Notes under the pieces: generated by a model | What the model was told of the DNA's origin: nothing | The model's input: the letters and a program-made list of their open reading frames with translations, nothing else | Databases searched by the model: none | Assembly (NCBI GenBank): GCA_003647825.1 | Contig: QMNP01000148.1 | Coordinates: 1 to 5,101, forward strand | Direction: 5' to 3' | DNA from: Candidatus Cloacimonadota bacterium | Lineage (GTDB): Bacteria; Cloacimonadota; Cloacimonadia; Cloacimonadales; TCS61 | Length of the DNA stretch: 5,101 bases | Translations under genes and position numbers: made by a program | In this document: positions 1 through 4,789 of the stretch, one piece after another | Position numbering within the stretch: the stretch's first letter is position 1 | Layout: each line of letters begins with the position of its first letter

Positions 1-1136
1 TCTTTCCAGTAGAAATCGCTGTCCTTACTTTCAGGAGCATTTGCTGCCAGATAATATCTTAAATATTCACCATCAAAGTATTTGAGGAAATCGTTTACCC
101 AAACAGTCCAGTTCTTGCTGGTGCTCATTTTACGACCTTCCAGATTCAAGAATTCATTGGCTGGAACATCGTGTGGAAGCACATATTTTTTATCCTGTTC
201 CATCAAGAAGGAAGGGAAGAAAATTGTATGGAAGATGATGTTATCCTTTCCAATAAAATGAATTAGTTTTGTATTTTCTGCATCAAGCCAATACTCCTTC
301 CATTTTTCCGGTTCACCAATTTTCTCTGCCCATTCTTTAGTAGAAGAAATATATCCTATCGGTGCATCAAACCACACGTAAAGCACTTTTCCATCTGCTC
401 CTTCCAGAGGAACAGGAACACCCCAATCGATATCTCGAGTAATAGCTCTTTCCAGAAGACCATCGTGCAGGAAATTCTTTATGAAGTTATGAACATTATC
501 TTTCCAGTATGATTTAGTAGCCAGCCAGTCTTTCAACTCGCTTTCAAATTTCGGTAAATTCAAATACCAATGTGTTGTAGATTTGATAATGGGAGTTGAT
601 CCAGAAATTTTACTTTTAGGATTCTTCAGTGTTATAGCATCGATAAGTTTACCACAGGAATCACATTGATCTCCCCTGGCTCCCTCTTCACCACAAAAAG
701 GGCAGTTTCCCTCTACATAACGATCTGCCAGGAATCTCTTCTTCTCATCATCATACCACTGCTTAGTGGTTTTCTGAGTTACAAAGCCGCGTTTAAACAG
801 ATTTGTAAAAAACTCTTGAGCCGTTTTAATATGCGGTTTACGGGCAGTGCCACTGAAATTATCGAATTCAATCTCTAATCCAGCAAAACTCTCTTTTATG
901 CTTTTATGATAGCGATCTACAATTACTTGCGGAGTAACACCTTCAGATTCTGCTTTAATGGAGATGGGAGCACCATATTCATCGGTTCCACAAATATAAA
1001 TCACATCATTTTCCAACAATTTTTGAAACCTTACGAATATATCTGCCGGAAGGTAAGCACCCGCTACATGACCAATATGCAAAGGTCCATTGGCATATGG
1101 TAAAGCACTAGTTACTAAATATTTTTCTTTTTTCAT
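1..1136 (-). CDS. metG: Methionyl-tRNA synthetase, N-terminal part (C-terminus beyond left edge)
   Basis: Cytoplasmic class I aminoacyl-tRNA synthetase that activates methionine with ATP and charges tRNA-Met. The reading frame is open from ATG at 1136 to the left edge, giving 378 complete codons of an expected 550-700. Seen in the translation: the start MKKEKYLVTSALPYANGPL; the ATP-binding HIGH motif at residues 20-23; a zinc-binding insertion with two CxxC pairs, C145/C148 and C158/C161; the substrate-pocket segment with YVWFDAPIGY; and the KMSKS-loop motif as KMSTS at 336-340, followed by the usual FLKYFDGEYLRYYLAANAP helix region. The double CxxC knuckle places it in the zinc-containing MetG1 branch. 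A Shine-Dalgarno-like AAAGGA lies at 1145-1150, 8 bases before the ATG. The start is supported because the family N-terminus begins only a few residues before the ALPYANG strand. The frame has no lesion. Whether an EMAP-like tRNA-binding domain follows cannot be seen. Confidence 0.97.
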   Translation of the reverse strand, partial: MKKEKYLVTSALPYANGPLHIGHVAGAYLPADIFVRFQKLLENDVIYICGTDEYGAPISIKAESEGVTPQVIVDRYHKSIKESFAGLEIEFDNFSGTARKPHIKTAQEFFTNLFKRGFVTQKTTKQWYDDEKKRFLADRYVEGNCPFCGEEGARGDQCDSCGKLIDAITLKNPKSKISGSTPIIKSTTHWYLNLPKFESELKDWLATKSYWKDNVHNFIKNFLHDGLLERAITRDIDWGVPVPLEGADGKVLYVWFDAPIGYISSTKEWAEKIGEPEKWKEYWLDAENTKLIHFIGKDNIIFHTIFFPSFLMEQDKKYVLPHDVPANEFLNLEGRKMSTSKNWTVWVNDFLKYFDGEYLRYYLAANAPESKDSDFYWK

Positions 1137-1170
1137 TTATATTTTCCTTTATTATTTTTTTTTGAAATGA

Positions 1171-1259
1171 GAGGTTGCAGATGTTGATCAGAAGTGCATT
1201 ATAAAGGTGATAACAGGATTTCTGATCAATTTTCTAAAATCTGTTTTCACCTTAACCTC
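1171..1259 (-). promoter_or_regulatory. Structured 5' leader of metG: candidate pseudoknot RNA element
   Basis: In the metG leader transcript three long complementary pairs are seen. P1 pairs 1259-1254 (GAGGUU) with 1176-1171. P2 pairs 1253-1241 with 1216-1204, 12 of 13 positions (one mismatch). P3 pairs 1229-1220 (UUGAUCAGAA) with 1193-1184, 10 of 10. P2 and P3 interleave (5' P2, 5' P3, 3' P2, 3' P3), which is the order of an H-type pseudoknot, or of two mutually exclusive hairpins. The connecting loops would be 11, 3 and 10 nt, and P1 closes the whole. The element ends about 35 nt before the start codon. I do not recognise a known class: there is no T-box consensus and no U-tract for a terminator. 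Function (translation control, ligand or protein sensing) is inferred only from the geometry and position. Confidence 0.5.
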
Positions 1260-1264
1260 CAAAT

Positions 1265-1283
1265 TGATCGAATTATTCGATCA
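1265..1283. promoter_or_regulatory. Perfect 19-bp palindrome upstream of metG (9-1-9)
   Basis: TGATCGAAT, one T, then ATTCGATCA: every base of the two 9-bp arms pairs. It lies 23-41 bases downstream of the predicted metG transcription start, so it could be an operator for a dimeric repressor or, in RNA, a 7-bp hairpin with a 5-nt loop that opens the structured leader. Its GATCAA end is also complementary to the UUGAUC arm of the leader helix P3, so a competing pairing is possible. Confidence 0.5.
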
Positions 1284-1313
1284 TAACTTATTAACTTCGA
1301 TAATTACAAATGA

Positions 1314-1344
1314 ATTATAAGTTTTATTGCAATTATCGTGTCAA
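1314..1344 (-). promoter_or_regulatory. Probable sigma-70 promoter of metG
   Basis: Reading the minus strand, a perfect -35 hexamer TTGACA occupies 1344-1339 and a perfect -10 hexamer TATAAT occupies 1319-1314. The spacer is 19 bases, two longer than ideal. Transcription would start near 1306, giving metG a leader of about 170 nt. The hexamers lie within interleaved inverted repeats (1285-1291 with 1317-1323, and 1298-1305 with 1331-1338) that could be operators, though in such AT-rich DNA short repeats may be chance. Confidence 0.6.
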
Positions 1345-1382
1345 TGAAAAATTCATAACACACAATTTAATAATATCTTAAA

Positions 1383-1480
1383 ACGGGTGGAGAATTTAAT
1401 TCCAATGTTCTTTGCAATGAATGGAAAAAGCAGATACACTTGGTCATCATTCGCAAGACTTTCAGCCATTGCGAAGCTGA
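1383..1480. repeat. Degenerate REP-like pair (worn A copy, then B copy)
   Basis: The B copy at 1444-1480 keeps the family's design: TCATC, bulged A1449, core TTCGCAA (1450-1456), GACT, TTC loop, AGCC, bulged A1468, core TTGCGAA (1469-1475), GCTGA. The core pairs 7 of 7, while the inner and outer stems each carry one mismatch. About 20 bases before it, 1383-1424 resembles a worn A copy (CGGGTGGAGAA, then CTTTGCAATGAATGG, against CGGATGG and CTCCGCAATGGTTGG in intact copies). The spacing of that relic to B is what the intact pairs show, which is why I accept it with low certainty. Confidence 0.55.
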
Positions 1481-1486
1481 GAATAT

Positions 1487-1688
1487 AACCTTGCGGATGG
1501 TTGAAGAATGAAACCTCCGCAATGGTTGGAATTGGTTACTCCTGTCTTCACAATTCAGAAGGTCTGCGACCATTCGGAAGGTGAATACTAAACCTTGCAG
1601 ATGGTTGCAAAACCTCTGCAATGGTTGGTTCTGTTTCCTTCACCATTCGCAAGGATCAATTCAACTTTTTTTCTTCACCATTCGCAAG
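1487..1688. repeat. 202-bp direct repeat, left copy (partner 2321-2522)
   Basis: Aligned by eye to 2321-2522 with a constant offset of 834 and no gap, this copy differs at only three positions (1552 A/C, 1588 C/T and 1637 C/T), so 199 of 202 bases agree. Similarity stops sharply at 1688/2522, where the left copy changes to ATTGGTTACTCC and the right copy enters another 35-bp tandem unit. Such identity in non-coding DNA points to a recent duplication or to gene conversion between flanks. Confidence 0.93.
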
Positions 1689-1742
1689 ATTGGTTACTCC
1701 TTCATTCACCATTCGCAAGGTCTGTGACCATTGCGAAGGTGA
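1487..1742. repeat. REP-like array downstream of the RAYT gene (A, B, A, half B, half B, B)
   Basis: Units in plus-strand order: A at 1487-1527 (AACC, core TTGCGGA, bulged T, GGTT, 9-nt loop, AACC, core TCCGCAA, bulged T, GGTT); B at 1547-1585 (cores TTCAGAA and TTCGGAA, one core mismatch and one outer-stem change); A at 1591-1626 (cores TTGCAGA/TCTGCAA, inner GGTT/AACC, loop GCAA); two half B sites TTCACCATTCGCAAG starting at 1639 and 1674; full B at 1706-1742 (TCACC, bulged A, TTCGCAA, GGTC, TGT loop, GACC, bulged A, TTGCGAA, GGTGA: 16 bp). The two A cores differ by a compensating change (G-C to A-T), which supports selection on the stem. The last hairpin ends 3 bases before the RAYT stop codon. 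Confidence 0.9.
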
Positions 1743-1745
1743 GAA

Positions 1746-2306
1746 TTATTCGAGTTCTTTTTCAATTTCTTTTTGTAGCAATTTATCTTCTAATGCTTCT
1801 GATGTCATAGTTTTGTATTCATTCTTATTATCGAGAGTATCATTGATGAATTTATAATCGGTTAAAGAAGAGTTAGTTAAACCAATCCAGTCTGGATAAT
1901 TTGAGTATTTCCAATCTTCGGGTTTTGTAACCAAACCAGCAATAACAGGATTTAGGTGAATATAAATTACGGTTTTTATTAAATAATTGGTATCAGTAAT
2001 AAGCTTAAATCTTACACGTCCTTCAAACAATGTTCCAGAGTGCTCGTTTCTTTTATTAAATGATTGTACGTAACCGTTGAATATATAGCCGATCCATTGG
2101 GTTACGGGAATATCTGATGTTTGTTGAACAAGAAAATGATAGTGATTTGGCATTAAGCAATAAGAAAGTATTTTCAAATAATCGAGATGCTTGGAAGATT
2201 GTATCCTTTTGATTAAATCATTATAATCTGTTTCATGCAGGAAAATGGCATCTTTATTGCAACCTCGATTATAAAGATGATAGAAGTTTCCTTTTTCGAA
2301 TAACAT
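1746..2306 (-). CDS. REP-associated tyrosine transposase (RAYT; Y1/HUH, IS200-like fold)
   Basis: Single-strand DNA nickase-ligase of the Y1 HUH superfamily. RAYTs cut beside REP hairpins and are thought to spread them; most are single-copy, domesticated relatives of IS200/IS605 TnpA. The 186-aa protein is full length for the family. Visible motifs: YNRG at 12-15; the metal-binding HUH motif in LMPNHYHFLV (His55, His57); the probable catalytic Tyr79 in GYVQSFNKR; GTLFEGRVRFK at 91-101; and the family-typical YIHLNPVIAGLV at 115-126 followed by PEDWKYSNY. The last 35 residues are charged and not conserved-looking. The start ATG at 2306 has an AGGAGT Shine-Dalgarno at 2311-2316. The gene is bracketed by near-identical arrays of hairpin repeats, which identifies these as its likely substrate. 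No frameshift or missing key residue is seen, so it is probably active. No clear promoter: upstream DNA is all repeat. Confidence 0.93.
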   Translation of the reverse strand: MLFEKGNFYHLYNRGCNKDAIFLHETDYNDLIKRIQSSKHLDYLKILSYCLMPNHYHFLVQQTSDIPVTQWIGYIFNGYVQSFNKRNEHSGTLFEGRVRFKLITDTNYLIKTVIYIHLNPVIAGLVTKPEDWKYSNYPDWIGLTNSSLTDYKFINDTLDNKNEYKTMTSEALEDKLLQKEIEKELE

Positions 2307-2310
2307 AATA

Positions 2311-2316
2311 ACTCCT
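2311..2316 (-). promoter_or_regulatory. Shine-Dalgarno of RAYT, beside an A hairpin
   Basis: AGGAGT on the minus strand, with 4 bases between it and the ATG. The base of the A hairpin (2321-2361) is only 4 nt upstream, so if transcription comes from upstream the hairpin lies directly 5' of the ribosome site. Binding of the transposase to its own leader hairpin is a possible, untested, control. Confidence 0.6.
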
Positions 2317-2320
2317 GCAA

Positions 2321-2578
2321 AACCTTGCGGATGGTTGAAGAATGAAACCTCCGCAATGGTTGGAATTGGTTACTCCTGTCTTCACCATTCAGAAGGTCTG
2401 CGACCATTCGGAAGGTGAATATTAAACCTTGCAGATGGTTGCAAAACCTCTGCAATGGTTGGTTCTGTTTTCTTCACCATTCGCAAGGATCAATTCAACT
2501 TTTTTTCTTCACCATTCGCAAGGATCAATTCAACTTTTTTTCTTCACCATTCGCAAGGTCTGTGACCATTGCGAAGGT
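2321..2578. repeat. REP-like array between the RAYT start and the TPR gene stop (A, B, A, half B, half B, B)
   Basis: Units in plus-strand order: A at 2321-2361; B at 2381-2419 (here with an intact TTCACC outer arm, cores TTCAGAA/TTCGGAA mispair once); A at 2425-2460 with GCAA loop; half B sites starting at 2473 and 2508; full B at 2543-2578 (outer ACC/GGT, bulged A2549, TTCGCAA, GGTC, TGT loop, GACC, bulged A2568, TTGCGAA). The first 202 bases duplicate the left array. The last hairpin base (2578) is immediately next to the stop codon of the TPR gene (2579-2581), with no gap. Confidence 0.9.
2472..2559. repeat. 35-bp tandem repeat carrying half REP sites and a T7 run
   Basis: The unit starts CTTCACCATTCGCAAGG, continues with GATCAATTCAAC and ends in seven T. 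In this array there are two full units and the start of a third that leads into the full B hairpin. The left array has one full unit (about 1638-1672) and a partial second. Each unit holds only the 5' half of a B hairpin, so none can fold alone. The copy difference between the two flanks suggests slippage or unequal exchange. Confidence 0.85.
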
Positions 2579-3760
2579 TTACAATTTCTCCAGATTTTTC
2601 TTTGCGTATTCAAAGTTTGGATCGATAATTAAGCATTTTTCTAATAATTTCTTAGCTTCATCTTTCCTTTTCTCAGATATATAGATAGAAGCAAGATTAT
2701 TCATGCTTTTAATATCTTTGGGATTCTTTTTTATTATTTCTTCGAATATCAGTTTGGCAGAATCAATTTTTTTGCGCTGGGTCAACATGGTGGCATATAT
2801 TCCTTTTGCTTCCAGAAATTCAGGATCGAGTTCAACTGCTGTCTGAATGAAATTGAATGCTTTATCTTCATTGTTGGAAATCATATAATACATTCCCCAG
2901 TAATAGTTAAGATCTGATGAATCGACATAGATCGAGGAATACTTTTTCAATAATTCAAAGCAATCACTGAGTTTATTTTTAGATAATAAAACAGCGATCT
3001 GCTGCATTGCCTGGCCTTCGGAATTTACAATTTCCGGCTTTCCGAAAATCTTTTCGGAGATCAACCAGTTATCATTTTTTCTTTTCAAAGAAATTGTAAT
3101 ATTGTATTTGCCATTAAGTTGAAAGTAAACTAAAGCTTTCTTTTTGTCCTGGCTTAAGGCAGATGAAACAAGGAAAAAATCTGTTAATTTTACCAGAATC
3201 TTGTTGCTTTGCAGTCTTAGGAGATAATTCTTTTTGAATTCTTCATTATCATACCTATCCGGATTGTTTAATAAATCAATAGTTTGTTTCCATTCCTGTT
3301 TGATGATCATTTCCAGAAATTCAATCGTGATATCCTCATAGCTTTTGATATGAGAAGCTACTTTAAGATCGTGCAGTGATAGTTTATCTTTTAAATAAGA
3401 TAGAGGAATTAAGGAATTGATTTGAAACTGTTGGAAAAACTCTATTAATCTTTGCTGTCCAGATTCTGATTCTGCCATATTTCTGGGAATTTCATCACCA
3501 AATATCTTCTGCGGAAGCGATATCCATTTATCAATTTGCTTTTTAAGCAGATCGGTATATTCAGCTATAGAATCAGCTTTTGTTTTTAAGGATAGATCAT
3601 CTGTTTCTTTTAAGGCATAACTGCATTCTGATGGGCATTTACGGTCTATTCGCATTTCGTTGCAATCTTGCCAGCAGATATCTTTACCAGTTCTAAAACA
3701 GAACCTGTGGCCCAGGTTTTTCTTACAAATTTTACATTTATCCGATTTAAAAAAACTCAA
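2579..3760 (-). CDS. Cysteine-rich N-terminus/TPR protein of unknown function
   Basis: I do not recognise the family. About 393 aa, no signal peptide or membrane segment, so cytoplasmic. The first 46 residues hold seven cysteines (C9, C12, C21, C29, C33, C42, C46: CKIC, CWQDC and CPSEC), probably a zinc-binding knuckle. The middle (about 60-260) is mostly helical by composition, with a short beta-like stretch near 210-235 (VYFQLNGKYNITISLKRKN). The C-terminus has three tetratricopeptide repeats at about 282-315, 316-349 and 350-383, each with the family pattern (A/G at position 8, DP or NP at the end), plus a capping helix, which suggests protein binding. Start: the frame opens at GTG 3766, but the AAGGAG Shine-Dalgarno (3766-3771) overlaps that GTG; TTG at 3760 lies 5 bases after it and is preferred. 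Residue numbers count from the TTG. It follows nadE in the same direction, 125 bp away across a REP-like pair, so co-transcription is possible. Confidence 0.85.
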   Translation of the reverse strand: MSFFKSDKCKICKKNLGHRFCFRTGKDICWQDCNEMRIDRKCPSECSYALKETDDLSLKTKADSIAEYTDLLKKQIDKWISLPQKIFGDEIPRNMAESESGQQRLIEFFQQFQINSLIPLSYLKDKLSLHDLKVASHIKSYEDITIEFLEMIIKQEWKQTIDLLNNPDRYDNEEFKKNYLLRLQSNKILVKLTDFFLVSSALSQDKKKALVYFQLNGKYNITISLKRKNDNWLISEKIFGKPEIVNSEGQAMQQIAVLLSKNKLSDCFELLKKYSSIYVDSSDLNYYWGMYYMISNNEDKAFNFIQTAVELDPEFLEAKGIYATMLTQRKKIDSAKLIFEEIIKKNPKDIKSMNNLASIYISEKRKDEAKKLLEKCLIIDPNFEYAKKNLEKL

Positions 3761-3765
3761 AATCA

Positions 3766-3771
3766 CTCCTT
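3766..3771 (-). promoter_or_regulatory. Shine-Dalgarno AAGGAG that decides the TTG start of the TPR gene
   Basis: Strong AAGGAG on the minus strand. It shares its last G with the GTG codon at 3766-3764, so that GTG cannot use it. The TTG at 3760-3758 is 5 bases downstream, a normal spacing. The A hairpin at 3777-3810 ends 5 nt upstream of this site. Confidence 0.6.
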
Positions 3772-3776
3772 AAAAA

Positions 3777-3879
3777 AACTTGCGAATGGCTGTAACCCTC
3801 CGCAAAGGTTAGTATTATTTTTTAATCATATTTAGTTACCATTTGCAAGGTCTCGTACCTCAACCATTGCGAAGGTGAC
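3777..3879. repeat. REP-like pair between nadE and the TPR gene (A, B)
   Basis: The A copy at 3777-3810 has cores TTGCGAA and TCCGCAA (one A-C mismatch) and outer AAC/GTT. The B copy at 3835-3879 has outer GTTACC/GGTGAC (one T-G wobble), bulged A3841, core TTTGCAA/TTGCGAA (one wobble), inner GGT/ACC with an enlarged loop, and bulged A3866. They are 24 bases apart. The pair is more diverged than the arrays around the RAYT, so it is an older insertion or decaying. It fills nearly all of the intergenic space: 6 bases to the nadE stop, 5 to the Shine-Dalgarno of the next gene. Confidence 0.85.
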
Positions 3880-3885
3880 AAATTT

Positions 3886-4647
3886 TCATTCAGGACTCGG
3901 TGGCATATTTCTTTTAAATTCTGAAAGTTGGATCATCCTCTTAACTTTATCGATCTTCTCTGTTGAAAATGTTGAAACTAATTTTTCATAATTCATTTTC
4001 TGATCCAGCATCAGATATAAAATCTCATCCAATTCCTTGTAAGTAATTCCCATTTCATCTTCGTCAGTTTGACCTTCCCATAGATCAGCAGTTGGATTCT
4101 TAGTAATAATGCATTCCGGAACCTCCAGAATATGCGCAATTTCAAATACTTCTGTTTTATATAAATTACCGATTGTTTCGAAGGCACAGGCGCTGTCACC
4201 GTATTGTGTACAATAACCGATCATCAATTCAGACAGGTTTCCGGTTCCTGCCACAAGAGCCTTATATTTTGCAGAAAGATCATAGAGAACGCACATTCGC
4301 TCACGAGCCATACGGTTACCACGCCGCAGGGCATTTGCATCCGGTTCAAAATTATCAAAATAGGCATCTACCATTTTTGTGATTTCTACAATTCTATATT
4401 TAATATTGAACTTCTCTGCAACTAATTTGGCGTGCTCCAAACTATCATCATGGCTGGATATATAGGGAAGCATTACTCCATACACGTTTTCAGATCCAAT
4501 TGCTTTTACGCACAAAGCAGCAACCACTGCAGAGTCTATTCCGCCGGATAAACCAACAATAAGTTTAGAAAATCCAGCTGTAGTTAATTGCTTCTTTATG
4601 AATTTTACTATTAATTCAATCTGTTCATTAAGATCGATTTCACGCAC
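3886..4647 (-). CDS. nadE: NH3-dependent NAD+ synthetase
   Basis: Final step of NAD biosynthesis: amidation of deamido-NAD (NaAD) with ammonia and ATP, in the cytoplasm as a homodimer. The 253-aa protein has only the synthetase domain; the N-terminal nitrilase-type glutaminase of the long form is absent, so free ammonia should be the donor. Motifs: ATP-pyrophosphatase P-loop GLSGGIDSA at 32-40; RRGNRMARERM at 108-118; GTGNLSELMIGYCTQYGD at 134-151 (the usual GTGNKSE carries Leu for Lys here); KNPTADLWEGQTDEDEMG at 183-200, the substrate-binding loop; and the C-terminal FKRNMPP, matching the family's HKR-type end. Start is GTG at 4647; an in-frame stop lies about 30 bases upstream and there is no ATG in frame between. 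A GGGGG run 8 bases before it may serve as ribosome site. Stop TGA at 3886-3888. Nothing is broken. Confidence 0.96.
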   Translation of the reverse strand: MREIDLNEQIELIVKFIKKQLTTAGFSKLIVGLSGGIDSAVVAALCVKAIGSENVYGVMLPYISSHDDSLEHAKLVAEKFNIKYRIVEITKMVDAYFDNFEPDANALRRGNRMARERMCVLYDLSAKYKALVAGTGNLSELMIGYCTQYGDSACAFETIGNLYKTEVFEIAHILEVPECIITKNPTADLWEGQTDEDEMGITYKELDEILYLMLDQKMNYEKLVSTFSTEKIDKVKRMIQLSEFKRNMPPSPE

Positions 4648-4697
4648 TTTTATGCCCCCATTTCTTAATTCTGTTATCTATAAATTCTATTAATCAA

Positions 4698-4789
4698 GAC
4701 CTTTCGGATGGTTGAGCTTGTAAGACCTCCGTAATGGTCATTGTTTTCAGATTCAACCATTGCGAAGGATTTCAGCCATTCGCAAGGTT
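4698..4789. repeat. REP-like pair upstream of nadE (A, B)
   Basis: A copy at 4698-4739: outer GACC/GGTC, cores TTTCGGA/TCCGTAA (one mismatch), bulged T4709 and T4735, inner GGT/ACC with a long loop. B copy at 4755-4789: outer AACC/GGTT, bulged A4759, core TTGCGAA, GGAT, TTC loop, AGCC, bulged A4778, core TTCGCAA. Compared with other B copies the two core halves are exchanged (TTGCGAA first), yet pair 7 of 7. The pair lies 50 bases upstream of the nadE start, within its likely promoter region, in the spacer shared with the divergent gene at 4978. Confidence 0.85.

Larger units (their letters stand above)
1487..2578. mobile_element. REPtron-like module: RAYT gene between two copies of a REP-like array
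   Basis: The transposase gene is flanked by direct copies of one array. The plus-strand order of units is the same on both sides: A, B, A, half B, half B, full B. The boundaries are inferred from where the first A and last B hairpins begin and end; no target-site duplication outside them was found by eye. This layout matches known RAYT loci in proteobacteria, where the gene sits among paired, inverted REPs. The flanks may instead have come from duplication of an older array around the gene. Confidence 0.75.

Noticed and set aside
666..1103. Plus-strand open frames antisense to metG.
   Set aside because: They lie opposite a clear MetRS coding frame and resemble no family.
1137..1306. T-box or SAM-type riboswitch in the metG leader.
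   Set aside because: No T-box consensus sequence and no terminator U-tract before metG; the helix order does not match a SAM riboswitch that I know.
1367..1621. Minus-strand open frame of 84 codons in the left repeat array, and a similar one at 2213-2455.
   Set aside because: Both are translations of the hairpin repeats (same MQRFCNHLQGL start because the DNA is duplicated). They have no ribosome site or family signal, and the second overlaps the RAYT gene.
1706..1742. Intrinsic transcription terminator for the RAYT gene.
   Set aside because: The hairpin is strong, but the minus-strand sequence after it has no U run. The same holds for 2543-2578, where the run downstream is A.
1595..1857. 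Plus-strand open frames at 1595-1810, 1621-1857, 2415-2684 and 2429-2632.
   Set aside because: They read through the repeats and into the antisense of RAYT or the TPR gene; composition follows the repeat (FTIRK, SPFAR), not a protein.
1487..2578. CRISPR array considered because of repeated short motifs with spacers.
   Set aside because: Repeats alternate in orientation, spacers are irregular and themselves repeated, and no cas gene is present. The RAYT explains the repeats better.
3764..3766. GTG at 3766 as start of the TPR gene.
   Set aside because: The Shine-Dalgarno AAGGAG overlaps this codon; TTG at 3760 has proper spacing. The protein would differ by two residues only.
4011..4425. Small open frames on both strands within nadE.
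   Set aside because: Shadow frames of a complete, well-conserved NAD+ synthetase.
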